46,451 bases of DNA from Lachnospiraceae bacterium (GTDB lineage Bacteria > Bacillota > Clostridia > Lachnospirales > Lachnospiraceae). The notes below the pieces were generated by a model that ran no database searches, was not told where the DNA came from, and saw nothing but the letters and a program-made list of their open reading frames with translations. A program made the position numbers and the translations under genes. The first letter of the stretch is position 1; every line of letters begins with the position of its first letter. The DNA lies in NCBI GenBank assembly GCA_014804485.1, contig JAAUZT010000003.1:1-46451 (forward strand). The letters are read 5' to 3'. This document shows positions 9,812-18,265 of the stretch, in pieces.

Positions 9812-9886
9812 ACTGCTACCCTCACCTTTCTCTCATCTACTTTCAATTAACATACAATATTTATATCAATCAACAACTATTTGAAA

Positions 9887-9922
9887 AACAGCTCCAAAGC
9901 AGTTTGCCACTTTGGGGCTGTT
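9887..9922 (-). terminator. Intrinsic terminator after the membrane EAL gene
   Basis: AACAGCTCCAAAG pairs with CTTTGGGGCTGTT (one mismatch) around a 10-base loop. T-runs flank both sides: TTTTT on the minus strand and TTATTTTTTT on the plus strand. It lies 26 bases beyond the stop of the EAL gene at 9948 and separates it from the esterase gene. Confidence 0.85.
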
Positions 9923-9947
9923 TTATTTTTTTACATGCTATTATGCT

Positions 9948-11879
9948 TTAGGAAGCGCTGTTTGCCTGCGCAATGAATGCTACGAAATCTTTTCTCGGAA
10001 TCGGTTTTGAGAAGAAATATCCTTGGATAAAATCGCACTGTAGCCTCGAAAATGCATCAAGCATCTCCTGCGTCTCAACACCTTCTACAACGATTTCCAT
10101 GTTCATGTCCTTAATCATCCTGACTGTATTTTCCAAGAATATCCACATCTTCGGATTATTGTTCTCATCCACGAAAGATTTATCCAGCTTAATAATCTTA
10201 AGAGGCATCTGAATCACGCGCTTCATATTAGAATACCCTGTTCCGTAATCATCCAAAGAGAAGCTGATTCCGGCTTCCGTGAGTCTCTCCAGATTTTCAG
10301 TCAGAACATTCTGTGCATAAGCTGCTGCCGTCTCCGTGATCTCCAGATTGATCCTATCCGAAGAAACATTATATTTTTTCATGATCGCAAGTAATGTCTC
10401 CGGAAGATCACTGTTCATACACTGTGCCACCGACAGATTTACCTCAATATAGTCCAGCCCCAGCCGCCTGAATTCATCGCTTGCGATAAACTGACATACC
10501 TGCTCAAAAACATACTCTCCAATTCTGTGAATTGCACCGCTTCTCTCTGCCGCAGTAATCAAAAATTCAGGAGAGATAAACCCATACTGGGAATCAAACA
10601 GGCGGATCAAAGCCTCAGCAGAGACAAATTTGCCGTGAGGAATAGAGTAAATCGGCTGATAGTATACCTGAAAACTCCCTTCTTCAAGCGCCCGGTCTAT
10701 AATCATGTCAATATTATTCTGAATGGAGAGCTGATTCCTATCATATAGCTCACCTGCCTTCATAACCTGTCCCGTGTAATGATTCTTCTCATGAAAATCG
10801 GCACCGAACGTCATGAGCATCTTAAAGTCCGTAATTTCCTCCGGACAGCTCGCCAGAACAATGAAGGGGGTCAGGTTAATATCCAGTCCGTAAAAACTTC
10901 TCTTTTCTTTCAATTCCTGATTCAATACATCTGCCACGGATTCCGCGTTATCGATATTTTTATCATAGAATACCATCCTGAATCTGCCGTTATCAAGATA
11001 ATACAGATCCGCGTATCCATGCTGTTTTCTGTTGACTTCCCGAATCTTGTCCGCCACATCCTTAAGCACCTGTGTAGCAGAATCAAATCCTATCATCGAC
11101 TGGATCGCCCGGAAATTACCAATATTGAGCATAACGATTTTCACGTGCTTTTCATTATAAAAAGTACGTTTCATGTCATTCACATAAGCACTGTATTTCA
11201 TGAGTAAAGTAAAAGAATCAATATAATCCTCGGGTCTCTGGATACCGATACTGATAATCAGCAAGCTGACCGCACCGGCAAACATCTCCACCAGCGCCGT
11301 CGGTATAAATAGTTGTATCAGCATAGCTGCCATTCCGATGGGAATGACTGCACCGATCGTCAAAATCTTCGCAAAATTAAATAATTTTCTATAACGGATA
11401 ATATAAAGAATATCAAAAATGATATACATAACAGTCGCCACATACATTATGCCAAACAGCGGACCTCTTGTATAACCGTTCTCCACTGAAAAGACAAGCT
11501 GGTTGCCGGCGTTCGCAACGAAGGCGACCAGCATAACAAAAAGCGGCAGAATAAGCATAAACTGCATAACGTGATTTTTGCGCAGTTTATGCCATGTGTC
11601 AGTCAGACTGATTACAAAGATCAGGTGCATCGGCGCACTCAGAAAATGCATGTACAAATACCCTGCATTTACCGCATACAGCAAGGAGGTCTGAGCACTG
11701 TGCACATTATCAAGCGCTACCGCTATAATATCGAACACCGTCGATGCGATTGCGCACAATATAATAATAAGAAATATGCGATTGGATAAATCACTCGTCA
11801 TTTTGCGTAAAATACATGAAAGTAACAGTATAATCAACAAAATAAGTGCGGCGATGTCAAGACTGATACTTTTCTCCAT
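9948..11879 (-). CDS. Membrane-anchored degenerate GGDEF / EAL protein, probable c-di-GMP phosphodiesterase
   Basis: About 643 residues. The N-terminal 220 residues hold seven or so hydrophobic segments, a membrane sensor of the 7TM type. A GGDEF-fold domain follows (about 230-390) in which the signature is replaced by LDNGRF, so it should not make cyclic di-GMP. The EAL domain (about 400-640) keeps the catalytic set: AEALIRL, EVNLS, LEITETA, LDDYGTGYSN, IKLDKSF, EGVET and QGYFFSKP. The first ATG (11888) abuts the AGGGG; the ATG at 11879 is correctly spaced and chosen. It has its own promoter at 11924-11952 and terminator at 9887-9922, so it is a single-gene unit inside the glycan cluster. 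The ligand sensed is unknown. Confidence 0.88.
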   Translation of the reverse strand: MEKSISLDIAALILLIILLLSCILRKMTSDLSNRIFLIIILCAIASTVFDIIAVALDNVHSAQTSLLYAVNAGYLYMHFLSAPMHLIFVISLTDTWHKLRKNHVMQFMLILPLFVMLVAFVANAGNQLVFSVENGYTRGPLFGIMYVATVMYIIFDILYIIRYRKLFNFAKILTIGAVIPIGMAAMLIQLFIPTALVEMFAGAVSLLIISIGIQRPEDYIDSFTLLMKYSAYVNDMKRTFYNEKHVKIVMLNIGNFRAIQSMIGFDSATQVLKDVADKIREVNRKQHGYADLYYLDNGRFRMVFYDKNIDNAESVADVLNQELKEKRSFYGLDINLTPFIVLASCPEEITDFKMLMTFGADFHEKNHYTGQVMKAGELYDRNQLSIQNNIDMIIDRALEEGSFQVYYQPIYSIPHGKFVSAEALIRLFDSQYGFISPEFLITAAERSGAIHRIGEYVFEQVCQFIASDEFRRLGLDYIEVNLSVAQCMNSDLPETLLAIMKKYNVSSDRINLEITETAAAYAQNVLTENLERLTEAGISFSLDDYGTGYSNMKRVIQMPLKIIKLDKSFVDENNNPKMWIFLENTVRMIKDMNMEIVVEGVETQEMLDAFSRLQCDFIQGYFFSKPIPRKDFVAFIAQANSAS

Positions 11880-11923
11880 AGCGCTCATCCCCTGCGTATG
11901 TATAACGATTTTATATATTAATT

Positions 11924-11952
11924 ATAATATCAATCCCGCAAATAAAAGTCAA
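11924..11952 (-). promoter_or_regulatory. Sigma-A-type promoter of the membrane EAL gene
   Basis: On the minus strand TTGACT and TATTAT are separated by 17 bases. The start codon lies about 45 bases downstream. It falls in the gap after the GH1-ManA gene, so the EAL gene can be expressed independently of the genes upstream. Confidence 0.65.
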
Positions 11953-11993
11953 CCGATATACATAAACAGCGCACTTCTCTGCGAAAGCACTCA

Positions 11994-14297
11994 TTATATT
12001 GTTGATGCAATCAACTGCATGCTGCCCTGCAATTTTACCTCACCGTATTCATTTGGCAAAATAAAGTGATCTCCTTTGCGTATCATCTGTCCGTTGATCA
12101 GCCCGTCACCCTCAATCACGCTCATAATCAGGAACGGATATTCCTGATCAATCGTGACAGGTTTTGTCACATTCATTTTCCACACCTTATAATAATCACA
12201 GGAAATCAACAGATTCATCTGATTAACCGGCAGATCGTCCACCTTCATGATACTTTCCGCCACAGACTTAGCCGGTACGGTAATCACATCGATACTCTTG
12301 TCGATATGCAGTTCTCTCGGCTTACCGTTGGTCAATCGTCCATAATCATACATGCGGTAAGTAATATCGCTGTTCTGCTGTGTCTCCAGAATCATCAATC
12401 CGCCTTTGATCGCATGCACGGTCCCCGGATCGAGCTGCATAAAGTCACCTTTTTTCACAGGAATCTCTCTGATCAGCTCACCCCACTTGCCATTATGTAT
12501 CATATCGGTGAGTTCTTCCTTACTGCCTGCATTGTGTCCGATTACAAGACTGGAATCTTCATCACAATCCAGCACATACCAGCACTCGGTCTTACCAAGA
12601 GAACCATTCTCATGTATCTTAGCATACGCATCATCGGGATGCACCTGAATGCTCAGGTCTTCTTTCGCATCTATGATCTTAACAAGTAACGGAAAACGGT
12701 CCAATCCGGTATTCCCAAACAGTTCCGGATACTTCTCCCAAAGTGTAGAAAGCGTCTGTCCTTCATAGATGCCTTCTCTGATCGTGCAGTCTCCGTTCGG
12801 ATGAGCACTGACAGCCCAGCATTCACCGGTATCGCTGCCGGGAATCTCATAGGGCCAGTTTTTTCCAAGACGATCTCCTCCCCAAATCATCTGTTTGAAA
12901 ACAGGATTTAAAAAGAGAATCGGTTTTGCAGGTTGATTGATCGATAACATTTTACCATTTTCCTCCATAACTTTCTGATACCAGTAAGCGGAATCTTTCA
13001 CAATGCGCTTCTGCGTTGCAAAATCTACATATACGAGCCCGAACCGTTCCGTATAGCCCTTATCCCACTCAAAATTATCTAAAAACGTCCACAGGAAATA
13101 TCCCCTTACATCTGCCCCATCGTCGCTTGCACGCTGCAATGCCGACAGATATTGATCTAAGAAAGTGATTCTGTTAGGATCATGCACCTGTCCGTCAGGA
13201 GACACAATATCATGACAGGACATGCCGTTCTCCGTAATATACAAGGGCATACGATACCTTTCATACAGGAATTTCACGCCCCAGTACAGACATTTCGGTG
13301 TCACAGGCCATCCTGCCGCTGTCTTAGAGTATCCCGCCGGTCTTTCTACAAATTCCGGCTCACCGTCTGCACCTGCGCGCACCATATAACCGTTGTATAT
13401 ATTCTGTCCCATGAAATCAAGAGGCTGTGCGATCAGCGCCATATCCTCCTCGGTAATCTCGGGAAGGTATTCTCCAAACTGTTCCAAACCGTGCTGCGGG
13501 TATTTTCCCAAGAACACGGGATCGTTAAACCATGCCACATTCCAAGTCCAGTTATCCATCGGATTATAGAACGAAAACAGCACTTTCCTTGCTGCCTCGA
13601 TATCTTCCGGCTTATTACTCGCCGGATATGCCATGCCGCAGGTTGGCGCATAACCAATCTTAATCTTCTGCTTCGCATACTTCCTGAGATTGATAACCGC
13701 CTGTCCGTGCGCCCGCAGTGCATTGTGCGCAACCTGAAAAGTTTCCCGATAAACCAGCTTCTTTCCGGGAGCATGAATGCCGCTTAGGTGTCCCAATCCT
13801 ACGAAGCATTCCGGCTCATTCAATGTGATAAAATATTCACAAACATCGGAAAAGTTCTCTGCAACCACTCTCGCATAATCACCGAACCATCCAATCATCT
13901 CTTCATTCAGCCAGCCGCCACGATCCTGCAGTGCCTGCGGAAGTTCCCAGTGATACATCGTCAGATACGGCGTAATACCGTTTTCTCTCATGGTTGCAAT
14001 CATATCTCTATATAACGCGACAGCCTTCTCGTTAACTCTGCCTGTCCCTTCCGGCATAATCCTGCTCCAACTGACAGAAAAACGATAGGCCTTCACGCCC
14101 AATAGGCGCATAATCCGATAGTCTTCCCGATACCGGTGCATATGATCACAGGCAACGTATGCATCCTTGCCATCCATGATACGTCCTTCCTCGGTAAACG
14201 TATCCCAGATCATTTTACCAGCCCCATCCTGCGGATCTCTCCCCTCTATCTGGTAAGCGCTGCTGGCAACACCCCACACAAAATCATCTCTGAACAT
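11994..14297 (-). CDS. GH1 beta-glucosidase fused to mannose-6-phosphate isomerase
   Basis: One uninterrupted 767-residue frame with two complete enzymes. Residues 1-449 are a full-length GH1 barrel: acid/base Glu161 in TLNEPE and nucleophile Glu356 in YITENGM. The DNFEWDKGYTERFG segment has the Glu-Trp pair of non-phosphorylated-substrate beta-glucosidases rather than the phospho-sugar signature. Residues 450-767 are a full-length class I phosphomannose isomerase. Zn-site motifs are QVHPDDA, GKTECWYVL and VHAIKGGLMILETQQ, followed by a RMYDYGR active-site segment. The isomerase interconverts mannose-6-phosphate and fructose-6-phosphate. The join is exact, with no linker. An in-frame ATG at 12950 has GGAGG 11 bases upstream, so a free isomerase could also be made. 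It follows the SGNH esterase gene by 64 bp. Sequencing error at the join is unlikely but possible. Confidence 0.9.
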   Translation of the reverse strand: MFRDDFVWGVASSAYQIEGRDPQDGAGKMIWDTFTEEGRIMDGKDAYVACDHMHRYREDYRIMRLLGVKAYRFSVSWSRIMPEGTGRVNEKAVALYRDMIATMRENGITPYLTMYHWELPQALQDRGGWLNEEMIGWFGDYARVVAENFSDVCEYFITLNEPECFVGLGHLSGIHAPGKKLVYRETFQVAHNALRAHGQAVINLRKYAKQKIKIGYAPTCGMAYPASNKPEDIEAARKVLFSFYNPMDNWTWNVAWFNDPVFLGKYPQHGLEQFGEYLPEITEEDMALIAQPLDFMGQNIYNGYMVRAGADGEPEFVERPAGYSKTAAGWPVTPKCLYWGVKFLYERYRMPLYITENGMSCHDIVSPDGQVHDPNRITFLDQYLSALQRASDDGADVRGYFLWTFLDNFEWDKGYTERFGLVYVDFATQKRIVKDSAYWYQKVMEENGKMLSINQPAKPILFLNPVFKQMIWGGDRLGKNWPYEIPGSDTGECWAVSAHPNGDCTIREGIYEGQTLSTLWEKYPELFGNTGLDRFPLLVKIIDAKEDLSIQVHPDDAYAKIHENGSLGKTECWYVLDCDEDSSLVIGHNAGSKEELTDMIHNGKWGELIREIPVKKGDFMQLDPGTVHAIKGGLMILETQQNSDITYRMYDYGRLTNGKPRELHIDKSIDVITVPAKSVAESIMKVDDLPVNQMNLLISCDYYKVWKMNVTKPVTIDQEYPFLIMSVIEGDGLINGQMIRKGDHFILPNEYGEVKLQGSMQLIASTI

Positions 14298-14361
14298 TTA
14301 TACAGTTCTCCTCTTCTAAATCTGATTTTACGTATTTATAAATATATTGCTCCGAATCAAG

Positions 14362-15474
14362 TTACGCCCCGATCACTGATACCAGATAAAACGGCACTAC
14401 GTCATTTTCATGTGTTTCTGTCATTCTGATCTCCACCTTATGTACACCCGGTTTGATATGGTACGCCACCGTATCAATATGCAGACAGTCACCCCAATCC
14501 TCATCAAAATTAGCATCCAGAGTGACTGCGTGTGCGTCATCCCCATCAACTATCGCGATCGCAACAGGTGCGGGCTTATTCACCGATTTGCGGTACTGCA
14601 CTGCAATCTCGGTTCCCTCCACTTCAAATATAATGGAAGCGCCTTTTTCCGATGCCGTCCATCCACATCGGAACGCGTCGCTCACATATTTCTTTAATGT
14701 ATTATCCACCGTAAAGCCATTGCATACGGGGCTGCTGTTGTGATTCTGATACCGTTTCGCCTGCGCATACGCGTTAGCTGTCACAGATTCCGGCATGTCC
14801 ATGGGTTTCTCTTCCTCTTCCCATCTGCACATATAGATCCGATCCAAGCAATCCGTAATCACCTCCGCGACCAGCTCATGTCCGTTGGCATTCGGATGCA
14901 GATCGTCAGGCGTGATTTCGCGATTTGGAATAACACCCGAAGCTACTTCCGGATATATGGTAGTCTGCATGCTGACACTCGGCAGCCCATAGTGAGCGCC
15001 GATGACCCGATGTTTCTCTTCCGCACTGACACCTGTATCATAGAAAATATTATGTACCAGCAGAACTGCGGGCTCATAAGCGTTGCCGTATACCTTGCGT
15101 ACGAGCCCTTCATATGTCTCCTGATAGAAATCATTGTTATCATCATTGACCGAAAACTCTATGATCACAAAATCAGGTTTGTATAACAGCACATCCTCAT
15201 CTACTCTGGACACACCGAATTGAGAAGTCGTCCCGCCAACCCCTGCGTTAATGTAAGTAAATGCGGTCTTCGGAAACCTTCTCACAAACCATTCATATAC
15301 AAGATATGCATAGCAATTTGTGTGCCGGGTAGATACCGCTCCCTGCGTGATCGATCCGCCTAAGAATACCAATGTCATCCTGTCTCCACTTTCCGCCCTC
15401 TTCATAAGCTCCTTTAGCCGATAAAGATTCCCTCTATTGACCCACCCCTTTTCAGCATGTATTTCATATCCCAT
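14362..15474 (-). CDS. SGNH/GDSL-family esterase with C-terminal beta-domain
   Basis: 370 residues. All four SGNH blocks are visible: Ser41 in FLGGSITQG, Gly80 in NAGVGGT, Asn110 in EFSVND, and Asp190 with His193 in PDDLHPNANGH. The last 120 residues or so are beta-rich (from about FRCGWTASEKGASIIF) and resemble an accessory jelly-roll. There is no signal peptide, so a cytoplasmic carbohydrate or acyl esterase is likely. GGGGAGG is placed 7 bases before the ATG. It is the first gene of the pair with the GH1-ManA fusion, which suggests deacylation of an imported glycoside before hydrolysis. The precise acyl group and glycan are unknown. Confidence 0.82.
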   Translation of the reverse strand: MGYEIHAEKGWVNRGNLYRLKELMKRAESGDRMTLVFLGGSITQGAVSTRHTNCYAYLVYEWFVRRFPKTAFTYINAGVGGTTSQFGVSRVDEDVLLYKPDFVIIEFSVNDDNNDFYQETYEGLVRKVYGNAYEPAVLLVHNIFYDTGVSAEEKHRVIGAHYGLPSVSMQTTIYPEVASGVIPNREITPDDLHPNANGHELVAEVITDCLDRIYMCRWEEEEKPMDMPESVTANAYAQAKRYQNHNSSPVCNGFTVDNTLKKYVSDAFRCGWTASEKGASIIFEVEGTEIAVQYRKSVNKPAPVAIAIVDGDDAHAVTLDANFDEDWGDCLHIDTVAYHIKPGVHKVEIRMTETHENDVVPFYLVSVIGA

Positions 15475-15775
15475 ATCATATCCTCCCCACTCTTGTTTTT
15501 CAACATAGTCTGCCTTAAACCATAAAGTTAATTTTGCTCCAAATCAAATATTTTTAACTTAATTTTTTATCTTCCATATTCAAGTTGCCTAATAATAATT
15601 TCGTCATCTGTATGTTTGTATTCTACTATTGCATTATAAAAATAACAAGTAGAACAAAAATAATTTTTCTTTTTTATTAACTATGCACAAATTATCAGAG
15701 TGTTTTTTAGCTAATTAATAGATTATTTTAAGCTAGATATAGCTTAAAATTCCATTTCAAAAAAAATTCTTCCTA
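15475..15775. other. AT-rich intergenic region with a short hairpin
   Basis: About 300 bases very rich in A and T separate the GerA-like gene from the SGNH esterase gene. The main structure is a perfect inverted repeat at 15726-15749 (TTTTAAGCTA, four-base loop, complement). It lies 27 bases after the GerA-like stop and could end transcription, though no clean U-tract follows. The promoter of the esterase/GH1-ManA unit should also lie here. I see several AT-rich -10-like sequences but none with a convincing -35. Confidence 0.4.
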
Positions 15776-17212
15776 CTACTTCTTTGCCTCCGGCAGCCGC
15801 AGACGTAACAGTCTCTTCGCAAGCTGTCTGGGATTGAACGGCAGCAACGGATAAATATAACTTTTATCCGAAAGTGTCTTATTACAGACAACCGAGAATA
15901 TGAAGATCAAAACTGCCGCAATATACCCATATAATCCGAATATCGCTGTCAGGATCAAGTTAATGATCCGCATGAATTTCAAAGCATACCCCAGTTCATA
16001 ATTCTGCTGGGTGTAATTTGCAATCGCTACAAAGGCCATATAGAGCATAACTTCCGAATTGAACCACCCGCTGTTAACCGAAAATTCACCGAGCACCAGC
16101 GCTGCCATCACACTGAGCGGCGTACTGAGCATATTGGGCGTATTGACCGCCGCCAGCTTCAATCCGTCTATCGCCAGTTCCAATATGAGAAATTGCGCGA
16201 TCAGCGGAATATTCGGATCCTCCTGCAGCATGATAAACTGAAAGGATTCCGGTATCCATTCCGGATTCATCATGAGAAGCAGGAATGTGGGTGTCATGAT
16301 ATAAGTCAGTATAGAAATGGCAAATCTGGTCAACCGCAGATATGTTCCCGTAACCGGAGGGAAATAATAGTCGTCCGCCTCTTCCACAATGTCAAAAATA
16401 GATGTGGGCACGATCATAGCGGATGGCGAATTATCCACCAGAATCACAATATCCCCCTCCAGCACCTGCGCTGCCGCCACGTCCGGCCGTTCCGTAAACT
16501 TAAATTTCGGAAAAGGGTTAAACCACTTACGCTGATAGAGACATTCCGCCAGACTCTCCTGATTCATTGTCAAAGCATCCACCTGTATCTCCTCGATCCT
16601 TCTCTTCACCTTGTCAAGAAATCCGTGATCCACCCTGTTATCCATATAGCACAGTACAATATCCGTGCGGGAGCTTTGACCGGCATTTAACATCTCCATG
16701 CGAAGCTCCGTGCTTCGAATCCGCCGCCTGATCAGCGCCGTGTTAAAGACTATTGTCTCCACAAAACCATCTTTAGATCCACGCAGCGTTTTATCCTTAT
16801 CGGGTTCTTCCACGCCTCTTGCCGGATAAGTTCTGGAATCAATCAGAATACATCTGTCATAGCCGTCAATAAAGAGTGCAAACACACCGGATAAAATACT
16901 GTAGAGAATATCGCTCCACGCATCTTTTAAATCTACTTCCACATACGGCGTTGCCTTCTTCGCCATCTCATGAACATTCTCCGGCATGTCCGCCGGTTTC
17001 AAATCAATAAAATACTGCAGAATCTTCATCATCAGTTCATCTTTACAGAATCCGTCTATAAAGTAGATGCAAGCCTGCCTTCCGCCTACCTCTATGACGC
17101 GATACACAATGTCAAAGCTTGTATCCGGTGCCATGTGCTCGTTCATATACGTCATAGTCTGTTGCAGGGATGTAGTCATTTTACTATTCTGGTTTTCTTC
17201 TCTTTTCTGCAC
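15776..17212 (-). CDS. GerA-family spore germination protein, SpoVAF/GerKA-like
   Basis: About 478 residues. The soluble N-terminal half carries the family's characteristic RGSKDGFVETIVFNTALIRRRIR stretch. The C-terminal half has around five membrane segments and ends in a basic tail. GerA-type A subunits sit in the spore inner membrane and act in nutrient-triggered germination. There is no B or C subunit gene nearby, as for stand-alone SpoVAF-like proteins. The frame is open to an ATG at 17242, but that codon lies in the loop of the dut terminator hairpin without a ribosome-binding site. I prefer the GTG at 17212, which has AAGGAG nine bases upstream; ATG at 17179 is a third choice. A sigma-G-like promoter lies just upstream. 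It shows that the organism is spore-forming. Confidence 0.85.
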   Translation of the reverse strand: MQKREENQNSKMTTSLQQTMTYMNEHMAPDTSFDIVYRVIEVGGRQACIYFIDGFCKDELMMKILQYFIDLKPADMPENVHEMAKKATPYVEVDLKDAWSDILYSILSGVFALFIDGYDRCILIDSRTYPARGVEEPDKDKTLRGSKDGFVETIVFNTALIRRRIRSTELRMEMLNAGQSSRTDIVLCYMDNRVDHGFLDKVKRRIEEIQVDALTMNQESLAECLYQRKWFNPFPKFKFTERPDVAAAQVLEGDIVILVDNSPSAMIVPTSIFDIVEEADDYYFPPVTGTYLRLTRFAISILTYIMTPTFLLLMMNPEWIPESFQFIMLQEDPNIPLIAQFLILELAIDGLKLAAVNTPNMLSTPLSVMAALVLGEFSVNSGWFNSEVMLYMAFVAIANYTQQNYELGYALKFMRIINLILTAIFGLYGYIAAVLIFIFSVVCNKTLSDKSYIYPLLPFNPRQLAKRLLRLRLPEAKK

Positions 17213-17217
17213 TGTTA

Positions 17218-17274
17218 AAAACTCCTTCCAAGACTGTACCATCGTTTTCCATAGTATGTCTTGGAAGGAGTTTT
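17218..17274 (-). terminator. Terminator hairpin of nrdD-nrdG-dut carrying the RBS of the GerA-like gene
   Basis: A perfect 17-bp inverted repeat (arms 17218-17234 and 17258-17274) with a 23-base loop, followed on the minus strand by TTTTT. It starts about 30 bases after the dut stop, so it is a textbook intrinsic terminator. Its 3' arm contains GGAAGGAG. With the U-tract as spacer, this is positioned as the ribosome-binding site of the GTG at 17212. A full-length read-through transcript would bury that site in the stem. Confidence 0.8.
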
Positions 17275-17282
17275 CTTATGCA
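17252..17282 (-). promoter_or_regulatory. Sigma-G-like forespore promoter of the GerA-like gene
   Basis: On the minus strand TGCATA (17277-17282) and CATACTA (17252-17258) are separated by 18 bases. This fits the known Bacillus subtilis forespore sigma-G pattern (TGAATA-like, 17-18 bases, CATACTA). The predicted start of transcription, about 17244-17246, lies in the hairpin loop, so the mRNA would lack the 5' arm and leave the ribosome-binding site free. The match is seen directly; use by sigma-G is inferred. Confidence 0.6.
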
Positions 17283-17305
17283 CCTTATCCTTATTTTTTG
17301 CAAGA

Positions 17306-17740
17306 TTATTGCTTACCTGTGCTGCCGTGTCCGCCGCGGTCATCATGATCCAGATGTGCAACTTCGTTGAAAACAATCTTCGGCTGATTTTCCATAATGC
17401 GAAACTGACATATCCTGTCATTTACATGGATCTGCGTATCTCGCACCGCATATACCGGCATAAACCACTGGTCGTTATCACCGCAGTATGAGCTGTCTAT
17501 CACACCCTGATGATTCGTCTGTATAATGCCGAAATTCTTGAATGTAGAACTTCTGGGTACCACATGCGCCTCATATCCTGCCGGTAATTCCATGGCAACT
17601 CCTAACGGGATCAATTTAAACTCGCCTGCTTTCAGCTCCACATCCTCCGCCGCACGCAGATCGATCCAGTCAGATTTACCGTCAATGTAAGTCAGTTTTT
17701 CTATCTTATCCGTAAAGTATTTTATCTTGATCGTTTCCAA
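17306..17740 (-). CDS. dut: dUTP diphosphatase
   Basis: About 144 residues. It hydrolyses dUTP to dUMP and pyrophosphate, keeping uracil out of DNA and feeding dTMP synthesis. The five trimeric dUTPase motifs are present: [39 protein letters not shown], and a C-terminal RGGHGSTG that is slightly changed from the usual RGxGGFGSTG. The frame is open to a TTG at 17761 directly after nrdG. The TTG at 17740 is preferred because GAGAGG is spaced 8 bases before it. It is the last gene of the nrdD-nrdG-dut unit, a sensible grouping for deoxynucleotide supply, and is followed by the hairpin at 17218-17274. Confidence 0.93.
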   Translation of the reverse strand: METIKIKYFTDKIEKLTYIDGKSDWIDLRAAEDVELKAGEFKLIPLGVAMELPAGYEAHVVPRSSTFKNFGIIQTNHQGVIDSSYCGDNDQWFMPVYAVRDTQIHVNDRICQFRIMENQPKIVFNEVAHLDHDDRGGHGSTGKQ

Positions 17741-17761
17741 TCTCTGTTCCTCTCTCCACAA

Positions 17762-18265
17762 TTAATCAATACAATGCAGTACCGGGGTCGCGGGATCCGT
17801 CTGGCGCAGGCTCTCCTGTACATCAATCACCCGCTGATTGCTGCTTCCTTTCCAGTGCAGTTTGGTATCTTTCAAATCAATCTTAAACTCTCCGTCCACC
17901 AGAACATCTACATATTTCATCATGGGATAGTGCAAAATATCCTCCCATGTATCTCCCGTATAAAGCCATATCGTTTTATTCGGATATTTTTGTCTGATTT
18001 CCTCCATCAGTTCTCTTACGTCCAACCGATTTACCGAATGCAGCGGATCTCCGCCAGAAAAAGTAATTCCGCTGATATAAGGTTTATCCAGTTGATCAAA
18101 AATCTCTTTCTTTGCTTTTTCATCAAACAAAATGCCGCCGTCAGGGTCCCATGTAATGGGATTATGGCATTCCCTGCAACAATGTGTACAGCCGGCCACC
18201 CAGAGTACCACACGCAGACCGTCACCGTTTAACATATCATCTTTAGTTATATTGTGATATCTCAT
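17762..18265 (-). CDS. nrdG: Anaerobic ribonucleotide reductase activating protein
   Basis: 167 residues. This radical-SAM iron-sulfur enzyme installs the glycyl radical on NrdD. The cluster cysteines are Cys26, Cys30 and Cys33 (CX3CX2C, in VAGCTHCCRECHN), and the SAM-binding GGDPL motif follows (FSGGDPLH). Its start codon overlaps the nrdD stop by one base (TAATG), so translation is probably coupled. Length and context are typical. Confidence 0.96.
   Translation of the reverse strand: MRYHNITKDDMLNGDGLRVVLWVAGCTHCCRECHNPITWDPDGGILFDEKAKKEIFDQLDKPYISGITFSGGDPLHSVNRLDVRELMEEIRQKYPNKTIWLYTGDTWEDILHYPMMKYVDVLVDGEFKIDLKDTKLHWKGSSNQRVIDVQESLRQTDPATPVLHCID

Noticed and set aside
12066..12689. 207-codon plus-strand frame opposite ManA
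   Set aside because: Antisense to a well-conserved enzyme, without a ribosome-binding site or known motif.
17213..17242. ATG at 17242 as the start of the GerA-like gene
   Set aside because: It lies in the loop of the terminator hairpin and has no ribosome-binding site; GTG 17212 has AAGGAG at good distance.
17278..17380. Plus-strand ATG well spaced behind AAGGAG at the dut terminator
   Set aside because: The SD is the mirror arm of the palindrome, and the short product reads antisense through the dut C-terminus with no sense of its own.
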